From contig JAUYVI010000001.1 in assembly GCA_030715195.1 (NCBI GenBank), positions 248,001 through 312,000 of the forward strand: a stretch of 64,000 nt of DNA, read 5' to 3'. The notes beneath the pieces are model-generated. The model made no database searches and was not told where the DNA came from. It worked only from the letters and a program-made list of their open reading frames with translations. Below are positions 25,136 to 34,057 of this stretch, one piece after another (within the stretch, counting starts at the first letter, position 1; each line of letters begins with the position of its first letter). A program made the translations under genes and the position numbers. This stretch comes from Dongia sedimenti (GTDB lineage: Bacteria > Pseudomonadota > Alphaproteobacteria > Dongiales > Dongiaceae).

Positions 25136-25861
25136 CTACCTATGCAGGTGATGGGCCTGTAGGGACTGGACGATCTCTTCCAGCTTGGTGCGGTCCATGA
25201 TGTAGAGGTTGCGGCCTTTGCGCTTCAGCACGCCGCCGTCATAGAGCTGGCTGATCGCGCGGTTGACCGTCTCGCGCGTGGTCGAGGTCATGCTGGCGAT
25301 CTCGTGCATCGGCGGCAGCGGCCGCACCACCCAGAGTCCGGGCACCGCGGCATCCGGCTGAGCCATGCGCAGGAGCTCGGCATAGACGCGCTGCGCCGCC
25401 TGCAGAGTCGAGAGCTCCAGGATCCGGAGGCCGCTCGCCCGCACCATGCGCGCCAGGCGCTGCATCAGCTGGAAGGCGACCGGCGGGTGGCCGCGGATGA
25501 TCTCCAGGAACATGTCCGGCGGCATGATCGCGAGTTCGGTCTTCTCGATCGCAGTCACGCTGGCGGAACGCGGCTGGCCGTCGATCGCGGCCAATTCGCC
25601 GAAGAAGTCGCCGGCCTTGACGGCGGCCAGGGTCACTTCGCGCCCGGCGGGCGAGAAGGTGATCACCGAGACCGAGCCCTTGAGGACGAAGAACACCTCG
25701 CGGCTCTGCGAGCCCTTGTCGAGGATGGTCTCGTTCTTTGAATAGGTGCGCTTGTGGCAGCGCTGCTCAATCGAGCGCTTTTCCTGCTCGTTCAATTCCT
25801 CGAGCAGGCTGAAATCCCCCAGCCGACGGCTGGCATCCGGCGTTGCGACGATCGTCCCCAT
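25136..25861 (-). CDS. Crp/Fnr family transcription regulator
   Basis: 241 residues. The N-terminal cyclic-nucleotide-binding beta-roll contains the cassette FFGELAAIDGQPRSASV near residues 86-102. A long dimerisation helix follows, then a winged HTH with recognition helix MTSTTRETVNRAISQL. There is no Cys cluster, so it is not an FNR-type oxygen sensor; cAMP, cGMP or another ligand is possible. It borders the IS unit. Confidence 0.9.
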   Translation of the reverse strand: MGTIVATPDASRRLGDFSLLEELNEQEKRSIEQRCHKRTYSKNETILDKGSQSREVFFVLKGSVSVITFSPAGREVTLAAVKAGDFFGELAAIDGQPRSASVTAIEKTELAIMPPDMFLEIIRGHPPVAFQLMQRLARMVRASGLRILELSTLQAAQRVYAELLRMAQPDAAVPGLWVVRPLPPMHEIASMTSTTRETVNRAISQLYDGGVLKRKGRNLYIMDRTKLEEIVQSLQAHHLHR

Positions 25862-26061
25862 GGCTCCACCCTAGCAGAAATTCACCATACTGGAACCTTC
25901 GCAAACTGCCAATCACACGGGATTTATGAGCGCAGACTTGCAATAAACCTTAATGCTTGGCCTGCGATTGCACATGGGGGGCTGGGGATTCTGCCGGCCC
26001 TTGTCGCCAAGAGCGCTTTTTGGCAAAGGGGTTAGGAATAATAGGAGTAAAGATCGGTCGC

Positions 26062-26601
26062 ATGGCCACGCAGAGTGAAAGAGACATCGCCGCTGAAGAG
26101 GAAGAGGAGGCCGAGTCGGTCCCCGGCGGCAAGAACTACATCACCCCGGACGGATTCGAGCGGCTGAAGGCCGAGCGCCGCCAGCTTTGGACGGTGGATC
26201 GGCCGGAGATTGTGCGCGTGGTCGAATGGGCCGCCGGCAACGGCGACCGTTCGGAGAACGGCGACTACATCTACGGCAAGAAGCGCCTCCGGGAGATCGA
26301 CCGCCGCCTGCGCTTCCTGGACAAGCGCCTCGCCGCCGCCGTGCCGGTCGATCCGGCGCGGCAGACCCGGCGCGACCAGGTGTTCTTCGGCGCGACCGTC
26401 ACCTATGTCCGCGAGGACGATACCGAGACAACCGTCACCATCTCCGGCATCGACGAGACCACCTTCGCCGCGGGGCGCATCAGCTGGACCTCGCCGGTCG
26501 CCCGCGCGCTGATGCAGCGCCGGGTCGGCGACACCGTCACCGTGCGCACGCCGTCCGGCCCCGAAGCGCTCGAGATCCTGGCGATCGCCTATCCGGAATA
26601 G
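26062..26601 (+). CDS. greB: Transcription elongation factor GreB
   Basis: 179 residues. The coiled-coil tip DRSENGDYIYGKKRLREIDRR is diagnostic of GreB, with the C-terminal domain RDQVFFGATVTY ... GRISWTSPVARALM. It enters the RNA polymerase secondary channel and stimulates cleavage of backtracked RNA. The N-terminus carries an extra acidic run (AAEEEEEAESVPGG). ATG 26062 was chosen because residues before it are not family-like. Confidence 0.93.
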   Translation: MATQSERDIAAEEEEEAESVPGGKNYITPDGFERLKAERRQLWTVDRPEIVRVVEWAAGNGDRSENGDYIYGKKRLREIDRRLRFLDKRLAAAVPVDPARQTRRDQVFFGATVTYVREDDTETTVTISGIDETTFAAGRISWTSPVARALMQRRVGDTVTVRTPSGPEALEILAIAYPE

Positions 26602-26620
26602 TCAGAGGCACCGAGTGTGC

Positions 26621-26752
26621 GGCCCCCCTCACCCCAACCCCTCTCCCACCCCGCGGACGAATGTCCGCATTCGCGGACGGGCGGGAGAGGGGCTTTAGAC
26701 CGAGCGCCGGAAACAGCGTTCCCTCTCCCCTTGTGGAGGGTGAGGGGTGGCC
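26621..26752. repeat. Inverted-repeat element of the CCTCACCCCAACCC type, with strong hairpin
   Basis: The outer arms are GGCCCCCCTCACCCCA (from 26621) and its complement ending at 26752 (GGGTGAGGGGTGGCC). Nested inside, 26638-26692 forms a long hairpin around CGCGGACGAATG and its complement CATTCGCGGACG, which could end greB transcription. A second element of this class is at 53720-53824. Confidence 0.65.
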
Positions 26753-26774
26753 TCACAAAGGTTCTATCCGGCTT

Positions 26775-27317
26775 CTACTCCACCACGCCACAGGCGATGC
26801 GGGCGCCGCCGCCGCCGAGCGGCTTCGGCTGGTCGGAGTAATTGTCGCCTCCGGCATGGATCATCAGCGCATGGCCGGCGAGGTCGGCGAGCTTGAGGTG
26901 CGGCGCCACCAGCGATCCGGTGGCGCTGCCGTCGGCCGCGACGGTCAGCACCGGCAGGTCGCCCTTATGGCCGCCCATCGCGTCCGGACCGAGATGCTTC
27001 TTGGTGCCATCGGGATCGAAATGCCCGCCGGCCGCGATGCCGGCCGCCATCTTCCCGTCCTGCTCGCCTGGCGCGCAGCTCGCCTTGGCATGGAGATGGA
27101 AGCCGTGCTCGCCCGGCGGAAGTCCCTTGAGGTTGGGCTGCAACACCAGCCCGCCGTCGGAATCCTCCAAGGTGATGGTCCCGACCGAGGCGCCGACGCC
27201 GTCCGGCGAAATCGCGTTCATCGTGACGGTCTTGCCGCCGGCGGCCTGGGCCGCCGCGCCGAGACCGAATGAGGCGAGAAGGGCGAGCGGTAGAACGGGA
27301 AGAAGGTGACGGGGCAT
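26775..27317 (-). CDS. sodC: Superoxide dismutase, Cu/Zn type, periplasmic
   Basis: 180 residues with a signal peptide ending AAAQAA. The metal site is intact: GEHGFHLHAKASC, AGGHFDPDGTKKHLG and GDLPVLTV, ending with HAGGDNYSDQPKPLGGGGAR and the second Cys. It detoxifies superoxide in the periplasm. An ATG at 27323 is directly against the GGAG site, so the ATG at 27317 with correct spacing is preferred. Confidence 0.95.
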   Translation of the reverse strand: MPRHLLPVLPLALLASFGLGAAAQAAGGKTVTMNAISPDGVGASVGTITLEDSDGGLVLQPNLKGLPPGEHGFHLHAKASCAPGEQDGKMAAGIAAGGHFDPDGTKKHLGPDAMGGHKGDLPVLTVAADGSATGSLVAPHLKLADLAGHALMIHAGGDNYSDQPKPLGGGGARIACGVVE

Positions 27318-27419
27318 GGGCATCTCCGCATGTTGCGCTGGGGGCGACTCATAGACCGAACAGCTGACCGTGGACTGAGGCTCGGATGAGCGGAACCTGT
27401 CCGCCGCCTTGCCGGTGCA

Positions 27420-27968
27420 TCACAAGGCGATGCGGGTCCGCCCGAGCAGCGTGTTCAAATCGTCCCAGGTGATGATCTGGTTCCGTGACCGCCAGATCGG
27501 ACCGGGATCGATATAGGAACCCGCCGCCCGGCCGCCAAGTTGCTTGTAGAAGGCGATCGCGGCGTCGTTGCCCTCGACCACGCCCAGGGCGACGCTCCGA
27601 TAGCCTTGCGCCTGAAGCGCCAAGGCGAGCCTGTGCATCAGCGCCCGGCCGATCCCACGGCGCGCGTCGCCGGCATCGACATAGAGATGCAGGATCTCGC
27701 CATGCGCGCCCAGCTCCGGCACCGTCGGCGCACCGGCCGTGCCGATGCCGACGATCGCGGCCCCGATCTCCGTCACCAGCGCCGTGCGTTCGGCTTTCTC
27801 CAGCGTCTCCAGCCAGCGGGCCTGCCGATACGCGAAATCGAGCCGGCGGATCGCCTCGGGCGGCGCCAGATCGCGATAGGTGGCCTGCCAGACCGCGACA
27901 TGCAGCCGGGCCATCGCCTCGGCATCCGCGAGACCAGCGGCGCGGATGATCACGTCAGCGGCGCTCAC
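27420..27968 (-). CDS. GNAT family N-acetyltransferase
   Basis: 182 residues from a GTG start. Acetyl-CoA-binding motif A is VDAGDARRGIGRALMHRLA, followed by NDAAIAFYKQLGGRAAGSY. The N-terminal IRAAGLADAEAMARLHVAVW is typical of the fold. Substrate unknown. It overlaps the 3' end of the MFS transporter gene by 14 bases, so both are co-transcribed and the acetyltransferase is translated after the transporter. Confidence 0.88.
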   Translation of the reverse strand: MSAADVIIRAAGLADAEAMARLHVAVWQATYRDLAPPEAIRRLDFAYRQARWLETLEKAERTALVTEIGAAIVGIGTAGAPTVPELGAHGEILHLYVDAGDARRGIGRALMHRLALALQAQGYRSVALGVVEGNDAAIAFYKQLGGRAAGSYIDPGPIWRSRNQIITWDDLNTLLGRTRIAL

Positions 27969-29217
27969 GGGTCGTCCGCGCGAACCAGAGCACCGACAGG
28001 ACCTGGATCGCCAGCATCGCGCCGAGCACGGTCGCGTAGCGCATCTCCGCGCCGGCGCCGAAGCCGATCGCGTTGAGGAGATCGAGCGCCCAGCCGATGC
28101 CGGATTGAAGCAGCGCCGCCGCCAGGAACAGCAGCAGATTGAGGCTGGTCTGCGCTCGGCCCGCCAAGGCCGGCCCGAATTGATCGCCGAGGGTCACATA
28201 GGCGAGGTTCGAGCCCGATCCCGCCAGGCCGAGCACGCCCACCAGCAGCCAGGCCGGCAGCGGCGCGTCGAGAATGATGCCGAGCTCGGCGCAGGCCAGG
28301 ATGACGAAGCAGCCGATCATCACCGCCTTCAAGCCGATGTCGCGGCGATGGGCCCAATCGGCGACGAAGCCGGTGATCAGCGAGCCGGCGGAGAAGGTGA
28401 TCGCCATCGCCATCAGGTCGCCGGCCACCGCACCGCGGTCGAGCAGGCGCACATCGGTCAGCCAGCGCGCAGTCCACAGACTCTGGATCGCGATGAAGCC
28501 GCCGGTGACGAAAGCCACCATCGGCGCGATGCCCCAGAAGGTCCGGGTCGCCAGGATCGGTCCGATATCCCGGAGCTGCGCGCGCCAGCTCTTCGGCGCG
28601 TTCGCCGCATGCTCGGGTTGTCCGTTGCCGTGCGGCGCCAGCCAGTAGACCAGGATGGCGACCAGCAGGGTCACCGCCGCCAGCAGATAGAACAGGCTGC
28701 GCCAGCCGAAGTGGTTCGCCATCCAGTCTGAAGGACCCGTTGCCGCGAACACGCCGAGGCCGCCGAACGCCACGACGACCGAGTTGGCGAGCGGTACCCG
28801 CGCCGGCGGCAGCCAGAGCGCATTCGCCTTGAAGGCCGCCATCAAACCACCGGACAGCCCCATTCCGATCACCGCGCGCGACACGGTCAGCGTCAGCGGA
28901 TCGGGCGCGATCGCGAACATGAGGCTGCCGAGGGCGGCGATGGCCAGCAGGATCGCATGGGTGCGCCGCGGGCCATAGCGATCCAGCAGCAGGCCCAGCG
29001 GCAGTTGGAACAGGGTGAAGGCATAGAGATAGGCCGAGGTGATCAACCCCAGCCCGGACTCATCGAGATGGAGCTCGGCGATCAGATCCGGCGCGATCAC
29101 CGAGTTCACGGTGCGGAAGAGATAGGAGATCAGATAGCCGCAGGAGAACGGCAGGATCACGCCGGCGATGAGGCCGGCGGTGATCTTGGTTTCGCCGTGC
29201 TGGTGACGTGATTGCAT
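27955..29217 (-). CDS. MFS transporter
   Basis: 420 residues, twelve predicted membrane helices. The loop 2-3 signature is LLLDRYGPRRTHAILL. It matches the general MFS_1 family (nitrate/cyanate/sugar-phosphate-like carriers); substrate unknown. The start was set at ATG 29217, because the ATG at 29232 lies in a dispersed repeat (29227-29338). Confidence 0.88.
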   Translation of the reverse strand: MQSRHQHGETKITAGLIAGVILPFSCGYLISYLFRTVNSVIAPDLIAELHLDESGLGLITSAYLYAFTLFQLPLGLLLDRYGPRRTHAILLAIAALGSLMFAIAPDPLTLTVSRAVIGMGLSGGLMAAFKANALWLPPARVPLANSVVVAFGGLGVFAATGPSDWMANHFGWRSLFYLLAAVTLLVAILVYWLAPHGNGQPEHAANAPKSWRAQLRDIGPILATRTFWGIAPMVAFVTGGFIAIQSLWTARWLTDVRLLDRGAVAGDLMAMAITFSAGSLITGFVADWAHRRDIGLKAVMIGCFVILACAELGIILDAPLPAWLLVGVLGLAGSGSNLAYVTLGDQFGPALAGRAQTSLNLLLFLAAALLQSGIGWALDLLNAIGFGAGAEMRYATVLGAMLAIQVLSVLWFARTTRERR

Positions 29218-29226
29218 TTGCTCGTT

Positions 29227-29338
29227 CGTCATCCCGGCGCTAGGCGCCGGGATCCACGCCTTGGGCGCCGCAGCACCGAAAACGGGAATGTGCAATCGAA
29301 GAAAGGCGTGGATGCCGGTACCAAGTCCCGGCATGACG
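29227..29338. repeat. REP-like inverted repeat, copy 1
   Basis: Begins CGTCATCCCGGCGCTAGGCG and ends with the complementary CCCGGCATGACG. An inner pair is GGATCCACGCCTT and its near complement AAGGCGTGGATGCC. A closely similar element is at 48510-48597, so this is a dispersed family. Confidence 0.75.
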
Positions 29339-29373
29339 GCGGAGTTTGATGCCTCGCTGTGCAGTCACGCCGA

Positions 29374-30285
29374 TCAAACCGAGCCGCCGACCGGGCTCTT
29401 CGCCAGCGTGCGCGCCGCGCGGCTGGCGCGGGCCATGTCATAGAGGGTGTTGCCGGCGACCGCGGCCAGGGTCAGCGCGCCGCCGATCAGCGCCTGCGGT
29501 CCCGGATCCTCGTTCAGGAACAGCCAGACCCAGAGCGGCCCGAGCACGCATTCCAGCAATCCCAGCAGCGCCGCCTCGCCCGCGGGGATGAGCCGGGCGC
29601 CGGTCGAGAACCAGATCAGCCCGATCGCGAGCTGGACCGCGCCGAACAGGAAGAGCAGGCCGACGTCATTGACGGCGACCGGCAGCGGCTCGCGCATGAT
29701 GAAGCCGACCGCCATGATGATGGTCGCGGCGAGGCACATCGCCGGCGTCATGCGGATCGCGTGATAGCGCCGCACCATCACGGTGGCGAGCCCGATCGCG
29801 ACCGCGATCACGCAGGAAAGCGCAATCCCGAGCGTGTCGCCGCCGCTCTCGCCCCCGGAGACCATCTGCCAAACGCCGAACAAGGCGATCACCATGGCGA
29901 GGCTGCGGATCCAGCCCGGCGGCTCGCGCATCCAGATCCAGGCGATGATCGCGGCGATGAACGGTGCGGTGCTCTGGATCACCAGGATCAGCGCCACGGT
30001 CGCGTGCTTCAGCGCGATCACGAAGGAGAGCGACGCCGAGGCGAAGCAGCAGGCGACGACGATGCCGGGGAGGCCGAGCGCCTTGAACAGCGCCCAGGAG
30101 TTGCGCCCGTCGCGCACCAGCAGGAACAGGAAGAGGGTGATCGCGGCGAAGAACCCGCGCCCGGCCGCCTGGGTCCAGACATCGGCCTCGATGTGCCGCG
30201 CGATCAGCCCGCCGCTGCTCCAGCAGACGGCTGCACCCAGAACCAGAATGGCACCCTTGCGATGCGCCTCGATCGCGCTCGACAT
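29374..30285 (-). CDS. EamA/DMT family transporter
   Basis: 303 residues with ten membrane helices made of two EamA repeats. The first repeat shows AAVCWSSGGLIARHIEAD and the second ends LLECVLGPLWVWLFLNEDP. Family members export or import amino acids, nucleosides or other metabolites. The ATG at 30285 has an AGGGGAA site. An upstream LysR gene is on the same strand about 100 bases away and may control it. Confidence 0.88.
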   Translation of the reverse strand: MSSAIEAHRKGAILVLGAAVCWSSGGLIARHIEADVWTQAAGRGFFAAITLFLFLLVRDGRNSWALFKALGLPGIVVACCFASASLSFVIALKHATVALILVIQSTAPFIAAIIAWIWMREPPGWIRSLAMVIALFGVWQMVSGGESGGDTLGIALSCVIAVAIGLATVMVRRYHAIRMTPAMCLAATIIMAVGFIMREPLPVAVNDVGLLFLFGAVQLAIGLIWFSTGARLIPAGEAALLGLLECVLGPLWVWLFLNEDPGPQALIGGALTLAAVAGNTLYDMARASRAARTLAKSPVGGSV

Positions 30286-30387
30286 GTTCTTATTCCCCTG
30301 CAACGCCGCCGCGGAGATTAGCAGGGCAGGGGCATGGTGCCGCAAGCGGCGGCGGTTCATGGCAGATATGCGGCGCGCTGCGGCCGC

Positions 30388-31263
30388 TCAATCCCCGACC
30401 ACTGCCGCCAGCCAATCCAGAAAGACCGCGAACGGCGCGTCCGTCTCCGCCCCCGGGCGGTGGATCACATACCAGGCGCGCCGTTCCTCCCCGACCACCA
30501 GCTCGAACGGCTTCACCAGCCGCCCGGCCGCGAGATCGTCCGCGACATAGGGCGCCCGCGCCAGGGCAACGCCCAGCCCGTCCAAGGCGGCCTGCAGGGC
30601 GAAGGCCGAATAGTCGAAGGACAGTCGCCGCCGCAGCTTCGCCGGATCGACCCCGGCCGCCGCCAGCCAGCGCGGCCAGTCCTGGGGCGAATGCTCGACC
30701 TCGAGCAAGGTTTGCCTTGCGAGATCCGACGGCTTTTTCAATTGCGCCGCCAGGGCCGGCGCGGCGACCGGAAACAAGGCTGCGGTGAACAATTGCCGCC
30801 CGGCATGTCCGGCGCCCGGTCCCTCGGCCAGGCGGATCGTGGCGGTCCAATCGGGTCGAAGCTCGGTCGGCTCGCCGATCGCCGTCACCACGCGCACCTC
30901 GATCCCGGGATGCGCGCGCTGGAAGCCGGGCAGGCGTGGGATCAGCCAGCGCATGGCGAAGGTCGGCCCGACCGTGACCGTCACCGACGGCCCACCCGGC
31001 CGGCGCTGCAGGCTGGCGACCGCCGATTCCAGCTCCCGGAACGCATCGGAGAGGCGCGGCCCGAACACCCGCCCGGATTCGCTCAGCTCCAGCGTGTTGG
31101 CGCGGCGCTCGAACAGGGTGTGCCCGAGCCAGAGCTCGACCTCGCGCACCAGCCGGCTGATCGCGGTCTGGGTGACGTTGAGCTCGTCCGCCGCCCGGGT
31201 GAAGCTGCCCAATCTGATGGCAGCCTCGACCGCTCTAAGTCCCTTCAAGCTTGGTAGATTCAT
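30388..31263 (-). CDS. LysR family transcription regulator, GcvA-like
   Basis: 291 residues. The N-terminal winged HTH starts MNLPSLKGLRAVEAAIRLGS and includes AADELNVTQTAISRLVREVE. The effector domain follows from about residue 90. The form 'LPSLKGLRAVEAA..LGSF' is the GcvA/AmpR-like subgroup. ATG 31263 gives the canonical start. It is divergent from the lytic transglycosylase gene. Confidence 0.92.
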   Translation of the reverse strand: MNLPSLKGLRAVEAAIRLGSFTRAADELNVTQTAISRLVREVELWLGHTLFERRANTLELSESGRVFGPRLSDAFRELESAVASLQRRPGGPSVTVTVGPTFAMRWLIPRLPGFQRAHPGIEVRVVTAIGEPTELRPDWTATIRLAEGPGAGHAGRQLFTAALFPVAAPALAAQLKKPSDLARQTLLEVEHSPQDWPRWLAAAGVDPAKLRRRLSFDYSAFALQAALDGLGVALARAPYVADDLAAGRLVKPFELVVGEERRAWYVIHRPGAETDAPFAVFLDWLAAVVGD

Positions 31264-31414
31264 CGGGTGGCCCAACTTTTTATCGGGCCATTCTGTCATA
31301 AATCGCGGGCCACACCAAGGCGCGGCCGGCATGGCCGGCCTCGCCTTTCGGCCCGGTTCCGGCCTATTCTCGACCCGCGTGCGAATCGAAGTGAATCCAG
31401 TTGGAAGGGGTCTT

Positions 31415-32704
31415 ATGCGAAAGTTTGCGATCGTCGGAGCGCTGCTGGTGCTCTCGGCCTGCGCCGCGGCGCCGAACCCGGCGCCCTTGCCGCCGAGCGG
31501 GCCGATTCCGGTCGCCGATCGCTACGCCTTCACCAAGCTCGACCAGAAGACCTGCCCGACCGAGGCCAAGAGCTTCGCCGACTGGGTCGAGCGCTACGAG
31601 GCCTTCGCCTACAAAGGCGGCCAGCCCAAGGAGCTGATCGCCGATGCCTTCGAGAACGTGAAGGAGAATCCGTCGATCACGGTGAAGCAGTCGAAGCAGC
31701 CGGAGTTCGTGACGCCGGTCTGGACCTATCTTTCCAAGGCGGTCTCCGACGATCGCGTGGCGCGCGGCCAGCAGCAATACGCGCTCAACCGCGCGGTGGT
31801 CGATGCGACCGCCCGGCAATACGGCGTCGATTCCGGCACCTTGATGGGGATCTGGGGCATCGAGACCGATTTCGGCCGCAACTTCGGCGACGTCAATGTC
31901 TTCGAGGCGCTGTCCAATCTGGGTTACGGGGCGAAGCGCACCGACTTCGCCTGCAGCGAAATGACCGCCGCCTTGACCATCGCCAACCGCGACAGGATTC
32001 CGGTTTCGAAGATGATCGGCTCCTGGGCCGGGGCGATGGGCCACAGCCAGTTCCTGCCGAGCAACTATCTTCAGCTCGCCGTCGATGCCGATCGCTCGGG
32101 CGCGCCGGATCTCTGGACCTCGATGCCCGATGTCTTCGCCTCGACCGCGAACCACCTGACCAAGGCCGGCGGCGGCTGGCTGACCGGCGTCCCTGCGTTC
32201 GTCGAGGTGAAGCTGCCGCTCGGCTTCCCCTATCAGCAGGCGGAGCTCGATCTCGAGCAGCCGGTCGCCCATTGGCGCCAGCTCGGCGTGAAGACGGTCG
32301 GCGGTATGCCGCTGCCGGAACTGCCGGGCGGCACCGCGATCATCGTGCTCGCCGGCTGGAAGGGACCGGCCTTCCTGATCACCAAGAACTTCAAGGCGAT
32401 CCTGCGCTACAACAACTCGACCAGCTACGCGCTTTCGGTCGCTTATCTCGGCCAGCGCATCCTCGGCGGCCCGGGCGTGCAAGCGGCCTGGCCGACCTCC
32501 GAACCGGCGCTCAATCTCGCCGAGCGCGAGGAGATCCAGACCCGTCTCGCCGCGCAGGGCTATGACGTCGGCAAGGTCGACGGCGTGCTCGGGTTGAAGA
32601 CGCGCAAGGCCGTGCGCCTGTTCCAGGCGAAGATCGCCGTGCCGCAGGACGGCTACGCCAACAAGGCGCTGCTGCTGGCGCTGCGCAGCCAGCCTTCGGT
32701 GTAG
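31415..32704 (+). CDS. Lytic murein transglycosylase, MltB-like lipoprotein
   Basis: 429 residues. Lipobox VLSAC puts the lipidated Cys at residue 16. The SLT_2 domain has the catalytic Glu150 in GIWGIETDFGRNFG, plus GAMGHSQFLPSNYL and FKAILRYNNSTSYA. A C-terminal peptidoglycan-binding domain follows (EREEIQTRLAAQGYDVGKVD ... TRKAVRLFQ). It cleaves peptidoglycan glycan strands from the membrane. An AAGGGG site precedes the ATG. Confidence 0.93.
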   Translation: MRKFAIVGALLVLSACAAAPNPAPLPPSGPIPVADRYAFTKLDQKTCPTEAKSFADWVERYEAFAYKGGQPKELIADAFENVKENPSITVKQSKQPEFVTPVWTYLSKAVSDDRVARGQQQYALNRAVVDATARQYGVDSGTLMGIWGIETDFGRNFGDVNVFEALSNLGYGAKRTDFACSEMTAALTIANRDRIPVSKMIGSWAGAMGHSQFLPSNYLQLAVDADRSGAPDLWTSMPDVFASTANHLTKAGGGWLTGVPAFVEVKLPLGFPYQQAELDLEQPVAHWRQLGVKTVGGMPLPELPGGTAIIVLAGWKGPAFLITKNFKAILRYNNSTSYALSVAYLGQRILGGPGVQAAWPTSEPALNLAEREEIQTRLAAQGYDVGKVDGVLGLKTRKAVRLFQAKIAVPQDGYANKALLLALRSQPSV

Positions 32705-32709
32705 ATGGA

Positions 32710-33495
32710 ATGAGCACCGCGGCGACCGTCGAACGCATTCTCGAGCGCATCGGCCATCGCCAGCCGAAACTCGCCATCGTGCTGTCGACCGGGCTGCAGG
32801 CGGTCGATGGCGATATCGAGGACCCGACCACCTTCGCCTATGCGGAGCTGCCCGGCTTTCCGAAGAGCGCCGTCCCCAGCCATCGCGGGCGGCTGTTGCT
32901 CGGCAAGCTCGCAGGCCACAGCGTCGCCTTGCTGGAGAGTCACGAGGATTACTATCGTGCCGGCCGCGTCGATGCGATGCGCGAGCCGTTCGAGGTCGCG
33001 GCGGCGCTCGGCTGCGGCAAGGTGCTGCTGACGGCGGCGGCGCATTCGCTGCGCGCGGATCTCGGTCCCGGCCGCCTTGCCCTGGTCACCAGCCATGTCA
33101 TGCTCGGCGATCCCGCTTCGCTGAGCCACGGTTTCGCCACGCGCTATCCGATCGACTGGCACGCCGCCTACGACCCGGTGCTCACCGAAAGACTGACGGC
33201 GGCATCCGCGCGGGTCGAAGTGCCGCTCGCGTCGGGCTGTTTCGGCTGGGGCGGCGACGCGGCGAATGCCCGCGACCAGGGCGCCGACATGCTCGGCGTC
33301 TCGCTGATCCCGGAATCCGTCATCGCCCGCGCGCTCGGCATGCGCAGCGTCGCCATCGCCAACATTATCGACTGGGCGCCGGGTGCCGCACCCGCCGGCA
33401 TCTCGCCGGATCTCGCCCGCCAGCGCGCCGACTTCGGCGCCATCCATCTGCGCCGCATCCTGGCGGACTATCTTCAGCACGGCGGGGCCGACTGA
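32710..33495 (+). CDS. Divergent purine-nucleoside-phosphorylase-like protein
   Basis: 261 residues with the overall PNP/MTAP layout: AIVLSTGLQAV (usually VLGSGLG), AYAELPGFPKSAVPSHRGRL, a block ESHEDYYRAGR replacing the GRxHxYEG signature, LLTAAAHSL replacing LTNAAGG, and GVSLIPESVIARAL matching the GMS..PE..vA block. Phosphate- and base-binding residues of true PNPs are changed, so classic activity is doubtful. It starts 6 bases after the transglycosylase, suggesting an operon. Confidence 0.65.
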   Translation: MSTAATVERILERIGHRQPKLAIVLSTGLQAVDGDIEDPTTFAYAELPGFPKSAVPSHRGRLLLGKLAGHSVALLESHEDYYRAGRVDAMREPFEVAAALGCGKVLLTAAAHSLRADLGPGRLALVTSHVMLGDPASLSHGFATRYPIDWHAAYDPVLTERLTAASARVEVPLASGCFGWGGDAANARDQGADMLGVSLIPESVIARALGMRSVAIANIIDWAPGAAPAGISPDLARQRADFGAIHLRRILADYLQHGGAD

Positions 33496-33632
33496 ATCCG
33501 GCCTTGGACGCAATCCGGCCGCGCACCACTTGTTAACAATTACTGTCATCTGCGTTGCTTTTCCGGGACTGATCGGTATAGTCCCGCCGCGGCTTCGGCC
33601 CCCAGGTTCCGCCAACGATATGGGATGAAAAG

Positions 33633-34025
33633 ATGTTTGTTTCCGAGGCTTTAGCGCAGACCGCCGGCACCGCCGCCCCGGCCAGCCCGTTGGGCGATAT
33701 CGGCTTCTTCGTGCCGCTGATCCTCGTCTTCATCGTGATGTGGTTCTTCATGATCCGCCCGCAGCAGAAGAAGCAGAAGGCGCATCAGGCCATGATCCGG
33801 GCCGCCAAGCGCGGCGACCGCATCGTGACCTCCGGCGGCATCGTCGGCACCATCACCAAGGCCAATGACGCGGATAACGACGTCGAGGTCGAGATCGCCA
33901 AGGACGTGAAGATTCGCGTCATGCGCCACGCCATCGCCGACATCGTCAACCGCAACCCGGAAGCGGCCAAGACCGTCGCCAAGGACGCCGCCAAGGATAC
34001 GAAGGAGGGCGCGAACGACGCCTGA
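33633..34025 (+). CDS. yajC: Preprotein translocase subunit YajC
   Basis: 130 residues. One membrane helix (FFVPLILVFIVMWFFMI) is followed by RPQQKKQKAHQAMIRAAKRG and GDRIVTSGGIVGTI, the YajC signature. The C-terminal tail is Lys/Ala/Asp-rich. It is a SecDF-associated inner membrane protein, and the gene begins the yajC-secD-secF operon. Confidence 0.96.
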   Translation: MFVSEALAQTAGTAAPASPLGDIGFFVPLILVFIVMWFFMIRPQQKKQKAHQAMIRAAKRGDRIVTSGGIVGTITKANDADNDVEVEIAKDVKIRVMRHAIADIVNRNPEAAKTVAKDAAKDTKEGANDA

Positions 34026-34057
34026 TCCGGCGCGCTCGCGTTTCCCAGTAACCCGCG

